Assembly: GCA_965246785.1 (NCBI GenBank) | Contig: CBDFFM010000011.1 | Coordinates: 1-64,000, forward strand | DNA: 64,000 bases | Direction of reading: 5' to 3' | Source: UBA1952 sp965246785 | GTDB taxonomy: Bacteria > Bacteroidota > Bacteroidia > Chitinophagales > Chitinophagaceae | Part shown: positions 7,370 through 16,002 of the stretch, piece after piece | Position numbering within the stretch: position 1 is the stretch's first letter | Layout: each line of letters starts with the position of its first letter | Notes under the pieces: model-generated | Seen by the model: the letters and a program-made list of their open reading frames with translations, nothing else | Database searches by the model: none | Told to the model about the DNA's origin: nothing | Program-made: the position numbers and the translations under genes

Positions 7370-8077
7370 TTATTTGATGTTCAATTCTAGCGGCTGTAGC
7401 CTTAGAGGCTCGTGATGCTTTGAATCGCGAGGAGTTGCAATTACATTAGTGAAGAGCACAGTTTCACCAGCTTTAACCGTACCTAACGCCGTTTTAATGT
7501 CGCCGCTGAATACTGGCATTGTTGATGATAGCCGTTTACAATTGTTGTCGCTAACAATAGTCATAGTAAAATTGGTAATCGGAAGTTGCCCTTCTACATC
7601 CCAGTCATACCCCTCTATGAATGTGATTATTTTCGTCAGCTTATGGATAGAATCTGCGGTAATTGTCCCGCTCAGATACATCGTCTCAGTACCTCTCACC
7701 AAAACCCCATCTATCGCGCGTAGATTGCCAATGACTACAGCCATTGGCTCACTGTATTCTCTAACCCGAAAATTCCATACAGAATCAATTTTGACAGTAT
7801 CTGTACCCTGAATCCTGCAAACGTATATCGTCGTTTGACGAGCTTCTAAGGGTTGGAAATCAAATAGGCAGTCATCTTTCATTCGCACTATTGTACCGTT
7901 ATCGCATTTTAACCATAATGCATTACAAGGAATTCTTTCAGCTAGAACCTTTAGAGGATTGTGCTTGTGTGTATAAGCTACAAGCATGCTCTCCGCAGAT
8001 ATTACTGAATGAGTTTTCCCGCGCACGGACAGTGAATGCATCAAAACAAATGTCAACAGAAGAAATGCTCTTTTCAT
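7370..8077 (-). CDS. Exported GldM C-terminal-domain-like protein
   Basis: A 235-residue secreted protein with a signal peptide (about 1-20, MKRAFLLLTFVLMHSLSVRG). The mature part reads like the periplasmic C-terminal domains of the gliding and T9SS motor protein GldM: a strand pair around HNPLKVLAERIP, the FRVREYSEP turn that matches the family's FRVKxIPDP, a YDWDVEGQLPITNFTMTI segment, and AGETVLFTNVIA near the end. The N-terminal membrane helix and helical domains of GldM are absent. The gene is AT-richer than its neighbours. Its start overlaps the stop of the upstream phosphohexomutase by 4 bases. Homology is judged by eye, so a profile search should confirm it. Confidence 0.68.
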   Translation of the reverse strand: MKRAFLLLTFVLMHSLSVRGKTHSVISAESMLVAYTHKHNPLKVLAERIPCNALWLKCDNGTIVRMKDDCLFDFQPLEARQTTIYVCRIQGTDTVKIDSVWNFRVREYSEPMAVVIGNLRAIDGVLVRGTETMYLSGTITADSIHKLTKIITFIEGYDWDVEGQLPITNFTMTIVSDNNCKRLSSTMPVFSGDIKTALGTVKAGETVLFTNVIATPRDSKHHEPLRLQPLELNIK

Positions 8078-9498
8078 AAAACTGCTTTCTTCACTTCTTC
8101 CAAAATATCCAAAGTCTCCTCCCGGCTATTCCCCTCCGCATAAATCCGCAACAACGGCTCCGTCCCGCTTGCCCGCAGCATCATCCAGCCGCCATTATTC
8201 AGGTAATACTTCATCCCGTCAATCGCCTCTGTCCCCTTAAAGCCGTATTTGCCGAAGGCGCTGTAGCCATTGGCCCGCGCGGTGTTGATGATGCTTTCCT
8301 TCTTTGAATTTTCAATGTGTAGGTCGGCGCGCTCATACACGAATGGGCCTACTACCTCGTACACTTCCGCAATCAGCTCCTTCAGCGTCTTGCCCGTCTC
8401 CGTCATAAATTCATAGAGCAGGATGCCGTCGTAGATGCCGTCGCGCTCCGGGATGTGACCCTTTACCGCAATGCCACCACTTTCCTCGCCACCCACCAGC
8501 ACGTCTTCCGTCACCATGATGGTGGAGATGTACTTGAAGCCAATCGGCGTCACCTCAATGGGCAATCCATAGACCTCGCACATGCGCTTCACGCGGTCGG
8601 TGACCGAGAAGGCAATCGCCACCTTGCCGCTCATGCCTTTGTACTTGTGCAGGTAGTGTATGAGCAGCAGGATGATGTGGTGCGCGTCCACAAAATTCCC
8701 GTCCTCATCATAAAGGCCAATGCGGTCGGCATCGCCGTCTGTCGCGAGGCCAACTTTCAGCTCCGGTGTGTGTTTCAGCGTGTTGGCAAGCTCCTGAAGA
8801 TTCTTATCCAACGGCTCCGGCGCTTGTCCGTTGAAGCCCGGATTGTACTCGCAATGAATACCCACCGCGCCCGGCAGTAGTTGACGGATAACGTTCATCC
8901 CCGCGCCGTACATCGCATCATACGCCATCTTGAAGGGCGATGCATTCAGCTTAGCAAAGTCAAATTTTGTCTGGAGATAGTCTAAATATTCTCGTTCCAA
9001 ATCAACCCAGCTCAGAAGGCCTTCCGCTTCCCATTGCGCAAGTGTTTTAGATGGAATGCTTACCTCATCTTCAATCAGGGCTTCCACAGCCGCAATGTCT
9101 TCAGGATTAGAAGGCCCGCCGTGCGCGCCTTTCAGTTTATAGCCATTGTAAGAAGGCGGATTGTGCGAAGCGGTAATCACAACGCCCTGCTGCGCCTTAT
9201 GCTGCAACACGCCCAGCGAAATCATCGGCGTGCTCACAAAGCCATCCGCGATAAGCACCTGAATGCCGTTAGCGCAAAGAACACTGGCCACCATTTCTGT
9301 AAAGAGCCTCCCGCCAAAGCGGCAATCATGCCCTACAACCACTTTAGGCCGGTTGCTGAGCGCAGCCGAAGCATCGCCGCGAGCTAAAAGCCACTTAGCC
9401 AGCGCCTGTGTCACACGCGCCACATTGTAAACAGTAAAGTCCTGCGCGATAATGGCGCGCCAGCCGTCAGTGCCGAATTTGATTTTATCAGGTGCCAT
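8074..9498 (-). CDS. Phosphoglucomutase/phosphomannomutase
   Basis: A 474-residue alpha-D-phosphohexomutase. It opens with KFGTDGWRAIIAQDFT, carries the phosphoserine loop TASHNPPSYNGYKLKG with catalytic Ser111, the magnesium loop DGDADRIGLYD, and the sugar-binding loop GGEESGGI. The C-terminal phosphate-binding motif RASGTEPLLRIY is intact. It interconverts hexose 1- and 6-phosphates for glycan and nucleotide-sugar synthesis; glucose versus mannose specificity is not decidable. It has a good -7 box on the minus strand at 9546-9553. A GCTGAGCGCAGCCGAAGC repeat copy lies inside the gene at 9355-9372. Confidence 0.94.
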   Translation of the reverse strand: MAPDKIKFGTDGWRAIIAQDFTVYNVARVTQALAKWLLARGDASAALSNRPKVVVGHDCRFGGRLFTEMVASVLCANGIQVLIADGFVSTPMISLGVLQHKAQQGVVITASHNPPSYNGYKLKGAHGGPSNPEDIAAVEALIEDEVSIPSKTLAQWEAEGLLSWVDLEREYLDYLQTKFDFAKLNASPFKMAYDAMYGAGMNVIRQLLPGAVGIHCEYNPGFNGQAPEPLDKNLQELANTLKHTPELKVGLATDGDADRIGLYDEDGNFVDAHHIILLLIHYLHKYKGMSGKVAIAFSVTDRVKRMCEVYGLPIEVTPIGFKYISTIMVTEDVLVGGEESGGIAVKGHIPERDGIYDGILLYEFMTETGKTLKELIAEVYEVVGPFVYERADLHIENSKKESIINTARANGYSAFGKYGFKGTEAIDGMKYYLNNGGWMMLRASGTEPLLRIYAEGNSREETLDILEEVKKAVL

Positions 9499-9545
9499 GC
9501 TTTGGGATTAAAATGCTGTGAAGATTTATAGCGTTATAACGTGCG

Positions 9546-9553
9546 CAAAAGTA
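9546..9553 (-). promoter_or_regulatory. -7 promoter box before phosphohexomutase
   Basis: The minus strand reads TACTTTTG, a perfect TAnnTTTG match, 47 bases before the start at 9498. No clear -33 element was found. Confidence 0.45.
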
Positions 9554-9577
9554 GGATAAGCCACCTTCGCCTCCTGC

Positions 9578-9613
9578 GACTTGCCAAGTCCCGAAAGAAA
9601 GACTTGGCAAGTC
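9578..9613. repeat. Two GACTTGNCAAGTC palindromes
   Basis: GACTTGCCAAGTC (9578-9590) and GACTTGGCAAGTC (9601-9613) are each palindromes with one central base and are separated by 10 bases. They end 11 bases before the aldehyde dehydrogenase start and may be an operator pair or a REP-like doublet. Confidence 0.7.
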
Positions 9614-9624
9614 CTGCTTAAGCC

Positions 9625-10992
9625 ATGTTCCAATCCATCAATCCCGCCACCGGCGAAACCATCGCCACATACGAAGCCACCACGCCGGAAGCGATTGAGC
9701 GCGCCCTGAACGCCTCCCGTAAAGCCTTTGAAGCCTGGCGGCAAACAGCATTCAAAGAGCGTGCGCAAGTCCTCAAAGCCATCGCTGCCCAGCTCCGCAA
9801 AGACCAGAAGATGCTGGCGGAACTCGCAACCCGCGAAATGGGCAAGCCCATCCAGCAGAGCATGGACGAGGTAGCCAAGTGTGCCAAGACCTTTGACTTC
9901 TATGCCAAAGAAGGTGCGAAAATGCTGGCGGATGAAATCGTACAGACCGAAGCTCGTAAGTCGTTTGTCTCCTATCAGCCGCTCGGCACCGTTCTGGCGG
10001 TGATGCCATGGAATTTTCCGTTTTGGCAAGTCTATCGCTGTGCCGCGCCAATCATGATGGCAGGCAATACGATGGTGCTCAAACATGCGAGCAACGTAAG
10101 CGGTTGCGCATTGGAAATTGAAAAAATTTTTAAGAAAGCCGGCGCGCCCAAAGGACTATTTCAAACCCTGCTGCTACCATCGGGCGAAGTAGCCGACCTC
10201 ATTGCCGACCCGCGCATCAACGCAGTGACATTCACCGGCAGCACAGGGGCGGGCAGTAAAGTAGCTGAAGCGGCAGGACGCGCGATTAAGAAGCAAGTGC
10301 TGGAGCTTGGCGGTTCCGACGCTTACGTCATTCTGGAAGATGCAGACATGGATTTGGCCGTAAAAGTCTGCACTGAAGCGCGTCTCGTCAACAGTGGTCA
10401 AAGCTGCGTGGCGGCAAAACGCTTCATCGTCGTAAAAAGCCTGCGCAAGGAATTTGAGCAGCGGCTCAAAGAAGCATTTGAAGCAGTAAATTGGGGCGGC
10501 GACCCTATGGATAAGTCCATGCGCATCGGCCCCATGGCGCGGGTGGATTTGCGTGATGCGCTGCACGAGCAGGTGATGGACTGCAAGGCAAATGGCGCAA
10601 AAATCCTTTGCGGCGGCCAGCTGCCAGATGGTGAAGGTGCCTTCTATCCGCCAACCATTCTAACGAACGTGAAGAAAGGCATGCCTGCATATGACGAAGA
10701 GCTTTTTGGCCCGGTAGCGGCAATCATTGAAGCAAGAGATGAAGCCGATGCGATGCGCAAAGCCAACGACAGCATCTACGGCCTTGGCGGCGCCATCTTC
10801 TCTAAAGACCGGAAGCGTGCCGAGCGGTTAGCGGCGCGTGAGCTTCAGGCAGGCAATTGCTTTGTCAATGCGCAGGTGCATTCTGACCCGCACCTGCCCT
10901 TTGGCGGCACCAAGCAGAGCGGCTATGGGCGTGAGTTGGGTGTCTTCGGCATCCGGGAGTTCACGAATATCAAGACGGTGTTTATTCAGTAG
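9625..10992 (+). CDS. Aldehyde dehydrogenase, succinate-semialdehyde dehydrogenase-like
   Basis: A 455-residue NAD(P)-dependent aldehyde dehydrogenase. Visible landmarks are the N-terminal SINPATGETI, the substrate tunnel motif VMPWNFPFWQ (126-135), the cofactor loop FTGSTGAGSKV, the general base Glu227 in LELGGSDAYVIL and the nucleophile Cys261 in NSGQSCVAAKRF. The C-terminal PFGGTKQSGYGREL is typical. Length and ELGGSDAYV point to the short YneI/GabD-type succinate-semialdehyde dehydrogenases. No other 4-aminobutyrate gene is adjacent. Start ATG at 9625 follows the double palindrome. Confidence 0.93.
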   Translation: MFQSINPATGETIATYEATTPEAIERALNASRKAFEAWRQTAFKERAQVLKAIAAQLRKDQKMLAELATREMGKPIQQSMDEVAKCAKTFDFYAKEGAKMLADEIVQTEARKSFVSYQPLGTVLAVMPWNFPFWQVYRCAAPIMMAGNTMVLKHASNVSGCALEIEKIFKKAGAPKGLFQTLLLPSGEVADLIADPRINAVTFTGSTGAGSKVAEAAGRAIKKQVLELGGSDAYVILEDADMDLAVKVCTEARLVNSGQSCVAAKRFIVVKSLRKEFEQRLKEAFEAVNWGGDPMDKSMRIGPMARVDLRDALHEQVMDCKANGAKILCGGQLPDGEGAFYPPTILTNVKKGMPAYDEELFGPVAAIIEARDEADAMRKANDSIYGLGGAIFSKDRKRAERLAARELQAGNCFVNAQVHSDPHLPFGGTKQSGYGRELGVFGIREFTNIKTVFIQ

Positions 10993-11003
10993 GTTTGGCT
11001 TCT

Positions 11004-11606
11004 ATGCATACCTATCTGGCGCTCGGCGATTCCTATACCATCGGCGAAAGTGTTCCCGCTGCTGAAAACTTCCCGCATCAAACAGCGGCGTTGCTACGTA
11101 TAGCGGGCCTTCAAGTGGCTGAACCAGTCATCATAGCTACGACCGGGTGGACGACGGACGAGCTTGCTGCCGCCATTCGCGAACGTAAGCTGCATGAAAT
11201 ATTCTCCATTGTCACGCTGCTCATTGGCGTCAATAATCAATACCGCGGGCGGGCGCTGGAGAATTACAAGGAAGAATTTACCGGCCTGCTCAACCAGGCC
11301 ATCGTCTTCGCCAACGGCCATCCGCGCCATGTAGTCGTCGTTTCCATTCCTGATTGGGGCGTCACGCCATTCGCAGAAGGCCGCGACAGGCATAAGATTG
11401 CGCAGGAGATTGATGCTTACAATGCCGCAGCAAAAGAGATTGCGTTGGCGCACAAATGCTGTTGGCTGGACATCACGGACAGCACCCGCAAAAACGGCCA
11501 GAAACCAGAATATCTCGCTGCTGACGGCCTGCATCCTTCCGAAAAGGAATATGCGGTTTGGGCGGCAAGGCTCGCGCCGCTTTTGGAAAAGGCACTAAAG
11601 GCGTAG
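11004..11606 (+). CDS. SGNH/GDSL-family hydrolase
   Basis: A 200-residue esterase-type hydrolase. Block I is YLALGDSYTIGE with the nucleophile Ser in GDSY. Block III carries LIGVNNQYRG with the conserved Asn (GxND-like). Block V is DGLHPSEKEYAVWA with the catalytic Asp and His. There is no signal peptide, so it acts in the cytoplasm, probably as a lysophospholipase or acyl-esterase; the substrate is unknown. The frame is open from a TTG at 10995, but the ATG at 11004 gives MHTYLALGDSYT, the normal start. The gene follows the aldehyde dehydrogenase after 11 bases and is likely co-transcribed. Confidence 0.92.
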   Translation: MHTYLALGDSYTIGESVPAAENFPHQTAALLRIAGLQVAEPVIIATTGWTTDELAAAIRERKLHEIFSIVTLLIGVNNQYRGRALENYKEEFTGLLNQAIVFANGHPRHVVVVSIPDWGVTPFAEGRDRHKIAQEIDAYNAAAKEIALAHKCCWLDITDSTRKNGQKPEYLAADGLHPSEKEYAVWAARLAPLLEKALKA

Positions 11607-12002
11607 CTAAGATTTCAGGCTTGCAAACAGCTGCTCCAGCTTTTCTTTCTTCAAAATCTTCTGCCGCGTCTCGCCGGTTGCGATGATACGGGCTCCAACT
11701 TTAGCTTCAAAAGGCGTGATGATTTCATTGCGCTCAACTGCGCTCATTGTGGACACTATCTCTACTGTTTCGCCAACCAGCGCCGGAGATTGGTGGACAA
11801 CATGAACAAGAGTCCCAATTCCTTCTTCATCCGATTCCCGCATCTCCAATACAAAGAGCCGGCTGGCCCATTCTGCATCGCGCGCCACTGCAAAAGTGCT
11901 ATAGACGGCATGAACCAATCCGCCTGGCAGGCGCGCCACGTCCGCATCTGTGACGGTATGAGAATAGGTTTTTGTGTCTCCGGGAGTAAACGGATTTTTC
12001 AT
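11607..12002 (-). CDS. Hotdog-fold thioesterase
   Basis: A 131-residue single-domain protein that fits the FlK-like/hotdog thioesterase group: an opening PGDTKTYSHTVTDADVARL, the helix region VHAVYSTFAVARDAEWASRL, and strands GTLVHVVHQSPALVGETVEI and KVGARIIATGETRQKIL, the last being the typical ending of this fold. It should hydrolyse an acyl-CoA or acyl-thioester; the substrate is unknown. An alternative GTG start lies one codon upstream. It ends one base after the stop of the SGNH hydrolase and is transcribed convergently to it. Confidence 0.78.
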   Translation of the reverse strand: MKNPFTPGDTKTYSHTVTDADVARLPGGLVHAVYSTFAVARDAEWASRLFVLEMRESDEEGIGTLVHVVHQSPALVGETVEIVSTMSAVERNEIITPFEAKVGARIIATGETRQKILKKEKLEQLFASLKS

Positions 12003-12008
12003 CACGTC

Positions 12009-12023
12009 AAAGTTGACAACTTT
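12009..12023. repeat. AAAGTTGNCAACTTT palindrome between divergent genes
   Basis: AAAGTTGACAACTTT is a perfect 7-1-7 palindrome in the 29-base gap between the divergent thioesterase and YjbR genes. The same 15-base core is the repeat unit of the tandem array at 27609-27818. It also resembles a -7 box on both strands, so it could be a shared promoter or operator. Confidence 0.7.
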
Positions 12024-12031
12024 ACGGCATC

Positions 12032-12370
12032 ATGGATTTAGACACGCTCCGCGCCATCTGCCTCGCCCATCCCGGCGCTACCGAAGAGGTACAATGGGAA
12101 AATCATCTTCTCTTCAAAGTAGGCGGGAAGATGTTCTGCATCACCAATCTGGATGACGCAAATGATACCTCCTTCAAAGTATCCGATGAAGATTTTGAGG
12201 AGCTATCCGCAAGCGACATGTTCATGCCTGCGCCACACTTACAACGCGCCAAATGGGTGAAGGTCACCCAGCCGCAGGCTTTAAAACTTGCTGATTGGAA
12301 AGCGCACATAGGCCGCGCTTACGAAATCATTCGGGAGAAATTGCCCAAGAAAGTGCAGGCTACGCTTTGA
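12032..12370 (+). CDS. MmcQ/YjbR family protein
   Basis: A 112-residue protein of the MmcQ/YjbR family (CyaY-like fold, often annotated as DNA-binding). Family landmarks are LRAICLAHPGATEEVQWENHLLFKVGGKMFCI, spread over residues 5-36, the KVSDEDFEEL segment and PAPHLQRAKWVKV, ending with a helical tail that includes IGRAYEIIREKLPKK. The biochemical role is not settled. It is divergent from the thioesterase gene with only 29 bases between starts, so the two share a promoter region. Confidence 0.9.
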   Translation: MDLDTLRAICLAHPGATEEVQWENHLLFKVGGKMFCITNLDDANDTSFKVSDEDFEELSASDMFMPAPHLQRAKWVKVTQPQALKLADWKAHIGRAYEIIREKLPKKVQATL

Positions 12371-12371
12371 G

Positions 12372-13682
12372 CTATGTCTTCCGCGGTTTCTTCTTCGCCG
12401 CCGGAAAGAGCACATTATTCAGAATAAGCCGGTAGCCCGGAGAGCTTGGATGCAGCGCCAAATCCGTCACCGGGTCGCCAATGGCGTGTTGGTAATCCTC
12501 CGGGTCGTGGCCGCCATAAAATGTCCAGGTGCCCTTGCCGTACTCGCCATGAATGTAGCGCGCTTCATTCGTAGGCTTGTATTCACCCATTACAAGCACG
12601 CCACTTTTCAGCACATCTTTGCGGAAAGCCGTCGTCTGGCCCATGAAGCCTTTAATGGTGGTTGTGTGATTCTGGCAGAGCATACTCGGCACGGGGTCAA
12701 ACTTGGCGGAGAAGGTGAAGAGCGAGAAGTAGTCCACATTCATCGGCACCGCACGGCCGTTCTCCGGGCTCATGTCAATGTTGGAATACTCGTAGATGTA
12801 GGGCGAGTTGATTAGACTAAAGTTTTTAAACGCAAAACAGTTGTCGTACTTCAGGCGCTGCTGCGCATCGGGCGCGGAGCCATCACCATCAAAAGGCACG
12901 TCGCAGATATCTACACCGTCTGCCGCCAGCGCAATGTCATAGGTGTCAGTAGCGGAACACATCGCAAAGAGGTAGCCGCCGCCCGCTACGAAGTCGCGGA
13001 TTTTCTTCGCCACCGCCAGCTTTAGCTGCGAGACTTTTTTGAAGCCGTGCTTTGCCGCCATCGCTTCATTGGTGCGCACATCTTCCTGGTACCACGCCAT
13101 CTGATGTTGGGTTGCCCAAAATTTGCCGTACTGTCCTGTAAAATCTTCGTGGTGCAGATGCAGCCAGTCGTATTCGTGGAGCTTATCCGCCAGCAGCTCA
13201 TCGTCATAAAGCTTGTCGTAGGGAATCTCTGCGTAGGTTAGGGCCAGCGTAACCGCGTCATCCCACGGCAGCTTGTTAGGCGGTGTATAGACGCCCACAC
13301 GCGGCGGCTTTTCCAGCTTGATGAGGTCGCCGTTAAAGTCTGGGTTTGCCACTTCCTGCAATACGCCGGTGTACTGCCCTTCGCTCATTACTTCATAATC
13401 CACGCCACGCAGCTTGCATAGACGCTCCACCGCATCTACCTGGTCAATGCCGAAGGAGCCGCCTTTGTAATTCAGCAACCAGTCCACCGGTATGCCCAGC
13501 TTCAGTGCCGCATACGCAACGCCGTAAGCCTTCAGGTGTGCACGTTGTCCATCGGCATCCATCGGAATGAAAATTTTTGCGGCCTTCGCCGGCCAAGAAG
13601 CGAATGCCGCTGGAAGGAAAACCAGAAAGGAAAGGAGTGACGCCAGGGCGCGCGGGTAAAAAATCTTCTTCACAATGTCCAA
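12372..13682 (-). CDS. Conserved exported Bacteroidota protein (often labelled asparagine synthetase B)
   Basis: A 436-residue exported protein with a hydrophobic signal sequence (about 10-28). I recall close relatives in Bacteroidota deposited as asparagine synthetase B, sharing IPMDADGQRAHLKAYGVAYA, LLNYKGGSFGID, LPWDDAVTLALTYAEIPYDK, DWLHLHHEDFTGQYGKFW and FMGQTTAFRKDVLKSGVLVMGE. The label seems wrong: there is no N-terminal Cys nucleophile, no ATP-pyrophosphatase loop, and the protein is secreted. The GGGYLFAMCSATDTYDIAL segment recalls a class-I glutamine-amidotransferase-like fold. The frame begins with TTG at 13682; a GTG at 13673 is an alternative. True function unknown. Confidence 0.85.
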   Translation of the reverse strand: MDIVKKIFYPRALASLLSFLVFLPAAFASWPAKAAKIFIPMDADGQRAHLKAYGVAYAALKLGIPVDWLLNYKGGSFGIDQVDAVERLCKLRGVDYEVMSEGQYTGVLQEVANPDFNGDLIKLEKPPRVGVYTPPNKLPWDDAVTLALTYAEIPYDKLYDDELLADKLHEYDWLHLHHEDFTGQYGKFWATQHQMAWYQEDVRTNEAMAAKHGFKKVSQLKLAVAKKIRDFVAGGGYLFAMCSATDTYDIALAADGVDICDVPFDGDGSAPDAQQRLKYDNCFAFKNFSLINSPYIYEYSNIDMSPENGRAVPMNVDYFSLFTFSAKFDPVPSMLCQNHTTTIKGFMGQTTAFRKDVLKSGVLVMGEYKPTNEARYIHGEYGKGTWTFYGGHDPEDYQHAIGDPVTDLALHPSSPGYRLILNNVLFPAAKKKPRKT

Positions 13683-13761
13683 ATTAACGCAAACGGGACG
13701 CGGCTTCTTATTCCGGCCAATCGTTTAACACCATCTTGCAAGCGCCACTTACTTTTACGCC

Positions 13762-14865
13762 ATGGCCGACTACAGCAACTTCCGCGCGGGCCGCGCCCTT
13801 ACGCGTGCTTCCCTTCAGGCAATCCTGCGCTCTCCATCCGCCATCGTCTTTGGTCTGGCTTTCCCGCTCATATTCATTCTGGTCTTTGGTACGCTGGGGG
13901 GCGGCAGCCGGCGCTTTTCCGCAACCCTATCGCTTGATAAGCGTACAGACACACTGAACCCTATCTATGGCGCGCTCAAGGGCATGGACGCTATCACCTG
14001 GAAAACCTATCCCGACACTGCCGAGCAGACGAAAGACCTTCGTAAAGGCAATATCTCCGCCATCCTCAATATCCAGAAGGCGCTCCCTGGCGCCGCGCCG
14101 ATGTATAAAGTGCACCTCCGCGCGGCATCATCAGAAATGGCGGAGGTGGAGCAGTTGCAGGGCGTGATTCAAGGAATTATTCAGCGCAGCGACCCGGTTA
14201 TCGGGCAACGCATGGCCGCTTTTGCTGCAGTAGATGTGGAGCAGACCGTCGTTCGTGAGTACAAGACTATTGACTTCATCCTTCCCGGCCAACTTGGCTT
14301 CTCACTGCTGGCAGGTTCTGTGTTCGGTACGGCCTTCGTCTTTTTTGGCCTCAGGCAAACGCTGGTACTGAAGCGCTTTTTTGCCACACCCGTGCGTCGC
14401 GGCACCATCGTCATTTCAGAAGGGCTTGCGCGCATGACCTTTCAGCTGCTGACGGCTATCGTCATCATCGCCATCGGGCATTTCGCGTTTGGCTTTACCC
14501 TCATTCACGGGTTCCGCACTTTTCTCGCGTTGCTGGGACTTTCAGCGCTGGCCATTATGGTGTTCATGGGCTTTGGCTTTGTGGTAAGCAATCTGGCGAA
14601 AAACGAATCCGTCATTCCCGCCTTCGCCAATATGATTACGCTGCCACAGTTCCTGCTGGCCGGCACCTTCTTCTCCATTGACGTCTTTCCGAAGTGGCTG
14701 CAGCCCATAGCTCATGCCTTGCCGCTCTCGCACCTTAATCACGCTATGCGGCAGGTATCTTTTGAAGGCGCAGGCCTGGCAGCTATCCGATGGGATATTT
14801 TGTGGATGTGCGGATGGGGCGTTGTGCTTTACGCGCTGGCCAGCCGGATTTTTAAGTGGGAATGA
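13762..14865 (+). CDS. ABC-2 type transporter permease
   Basis: A 367-residue membrane permease of the ABC-2 type. One transmembrane helix lies at about 25-46, followed by a large extracytoplasmic loop (about 50-165), then five helices in the C-terminal half (for example GQLGFSLLAGSVFGTAFVFF and FLALLGLSALAIMVFMGFGF). The typical ABC-2 signature with LAKNESVIPAFANMITLPQFLLAGTFF and LPLSHLNHAMRQV is clear. Such proteins export drugs, lipids or polysaccharides together with a separate ATPase, but no ATPase gene is adjacent. It starts only 5 bases after a near-match -7 box (13750-13757), so it may be leaderless. It is convergent with aroB. Confidence 0.9.
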   Translation: MADYSNFRAGRALTRASLQAILRSPSAIVFGLAFPLIFILVFGTLGGGSRRFSATLSLDKRTDTLNPIYGALKGMDAITWKTYPDTAEQTKDLRKGNISAILNIQKALPGAAPMYKVHLRAASSEMAEVEQLQGVIQGIIQRSDPVIGQRMAAFAAVDVEQTVVREYKTIDFILPGQLGFSLLAGSVFGTAFVFFGLRQTLVLKRFFATPVRRGTIVISEGLARMTFQLLTAIVIIAIGHFAFGFTLIHGFRTFLALLGLSALAIMVFMGFGFVVSNLAKNESVIPAFANMITLPQFLLAGTFFSIDVFPKWLQPIAHALPLSHLNHAMRQVSFEGAGLAAIRWDILWMCGWGVVLYALASRIFKWE

Positions 14866-14909
14866 TATGATTGCGGATTTCGGAAGGCGGATTTCGGATT
14901 GCGGTCACT

Positions 14910-14928
14910 GGTCGCAGCAGCTGCGACC
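14910..14928. terminator. Hairpin between convergent genes
   Basis: GGTCGCAG and CTGCGACC pair perfectly around a CAG loop. It lies between the ABC permease and aroB stops and may terminate or protect transcripts from both sides, though no T run follows. The flanking bases 14876-14900 hold two copies of GGATTTCGG, the same heptamer-type repeat seen at 54677. Confidence 0.5.
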
Positions 14929-14961
14929 CACCATGTGGCAGCGTAAGCTGCGAAATCGGTA

Positions 14962-15996
14962 CTAAGCCGCAACAACAGAGAGCGCCTCGCGGATTTGCTC
15001 CGGCTGCAAAACCTTCGTCACCGCCACACCGGGCTTTTCCAGCAGCACGTACTCAATACCGTCATCACGGCGCTTCTTATCCGCTAGGAGCAGGTTCATC
15101 ACATCTGCTTCGTTATAGGCAAGGCCTGTAGGCAAACCGTATTGTTGCAGCATTTGCAGCAGTTGCTCACCCGCGTCCGGCATAAGCGCAGTATGGTGTT
15201 CTGATAGCTTCATTGCCACACGCATCCCTAAGCCTACAGCGTAGCCATGTGGCAAACCATACAGCGTCTCAAAAGCATGGCCGGCCGTATGGCCGAAGTT
15301 GAGCATCCGCCGCAGGCCGTTCTCGCTCTCATCCGCATGGACAATCTTGTTTTTGACATCTGCGCTGCCAGCTATCAGTTCATCCAGTTGGTCAGGATGT
15401 CCTTTGAAGTAAGCGATGTCGCCGCCTTGCAGCGTGGTGAGGATGCGGACATCGGCAATGAAGCCGTATTTGATGATTTCGGCAAAGCCGGAAGTCCAGT
15501 GCTCGTCGGGAAGCGTTTTGAGAAAGCCGGTATGAAAAAGCACAAAACGCGGCTGCCGTACGGTGCCGAGCATGTTTTTGTGCAGGCCTACATTCACGCC
15601 ATTCTTGCCGCCAATAGCGGCATCCACCTGCCCCAACAGCGTGGTAGGCGCAAATGCCACCGCCACGCCGCGCATAAAAGACGCCGCGAGGTAGCCCACC
15701 ACATCCGTCACTACACCGCCGCCAATGCCGAGCAGGAGCGTTTTGCGGTGTGCGCCGGCTTCTAGGAGTTGCTCTGTAAGCTTGACTACGGTATCCAGCG
15801 TCTTGTGTGCTTCCCCTGCGGGAAATGTGAGCATGCGGTAATCTTTCAGCTTGTCGCCGTGGAAGCCAGCAACTGTTTCATCGGTTATGGCAATGGTGTC
15901 TTTAGGCGAAGCCAGACGCTTTAAGTCGGCCAGCTCTGCTTCAAAGTGGTATTCAGTTGCCGCGCCGGATGGAAAGGTCATGCCTTGTGACTTCAT
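14962..15996 (-). CDS. aroB: 3-dehydroquinate synthase
   Basis: A 344-residue AroB, which converts DAHP to 3-dehydroquinate in the shikimate pathway using NAD and a divalent metal. The NAD-binding stretch GIGGGVVTDVVGYLAASFMRG, the motif PTTLLGQVDAAIGGKNGVN, the metal-ligand region SGFAEIIKYG and the ligand His in NFGHTAGHAFE are present. The frame is open 54 codons further upstream, but that extension is low-complexity and overlaps the promoter. The ATG at 15996 (MKSQGMTFPSG) gives the normal length and lies just after a perfect -7 box. It is divergent from mnmA. Confidence 0.94.
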   Translation of the reverse strand: MKSQGMTFPSGAATEYHFEAELADLKRLASPKDTIAITDETVAGFHGDKLKDYRMLTFPAGEAHKTLDTVVKLTEQLLEAGAHRKTLLLGIGGGVVTDVVGYLAASFMRGVAVAFAPTTLLGQVDAAIGGKNGVNVGLHKNMLGTVRQPRFVLFHTGFLKTLPDEHWTSGFAEIIKYGFIADVRILTTLQGGDIAYFKGHPDQLDELIAGSADVKNKIVHADESENGLRRMLNFGHTAGHAFETLYGLPHGYAVGLGMRVAMKLSEHHTALMPDAGEQLLQMLQQYGLPTGLAYNEADVMNLLLADKKRRDDGIEYVLLEKPGVAVTKVLQPEQIREALSVVAA

Positions 15997-16002
15997 GACT
16001 TT

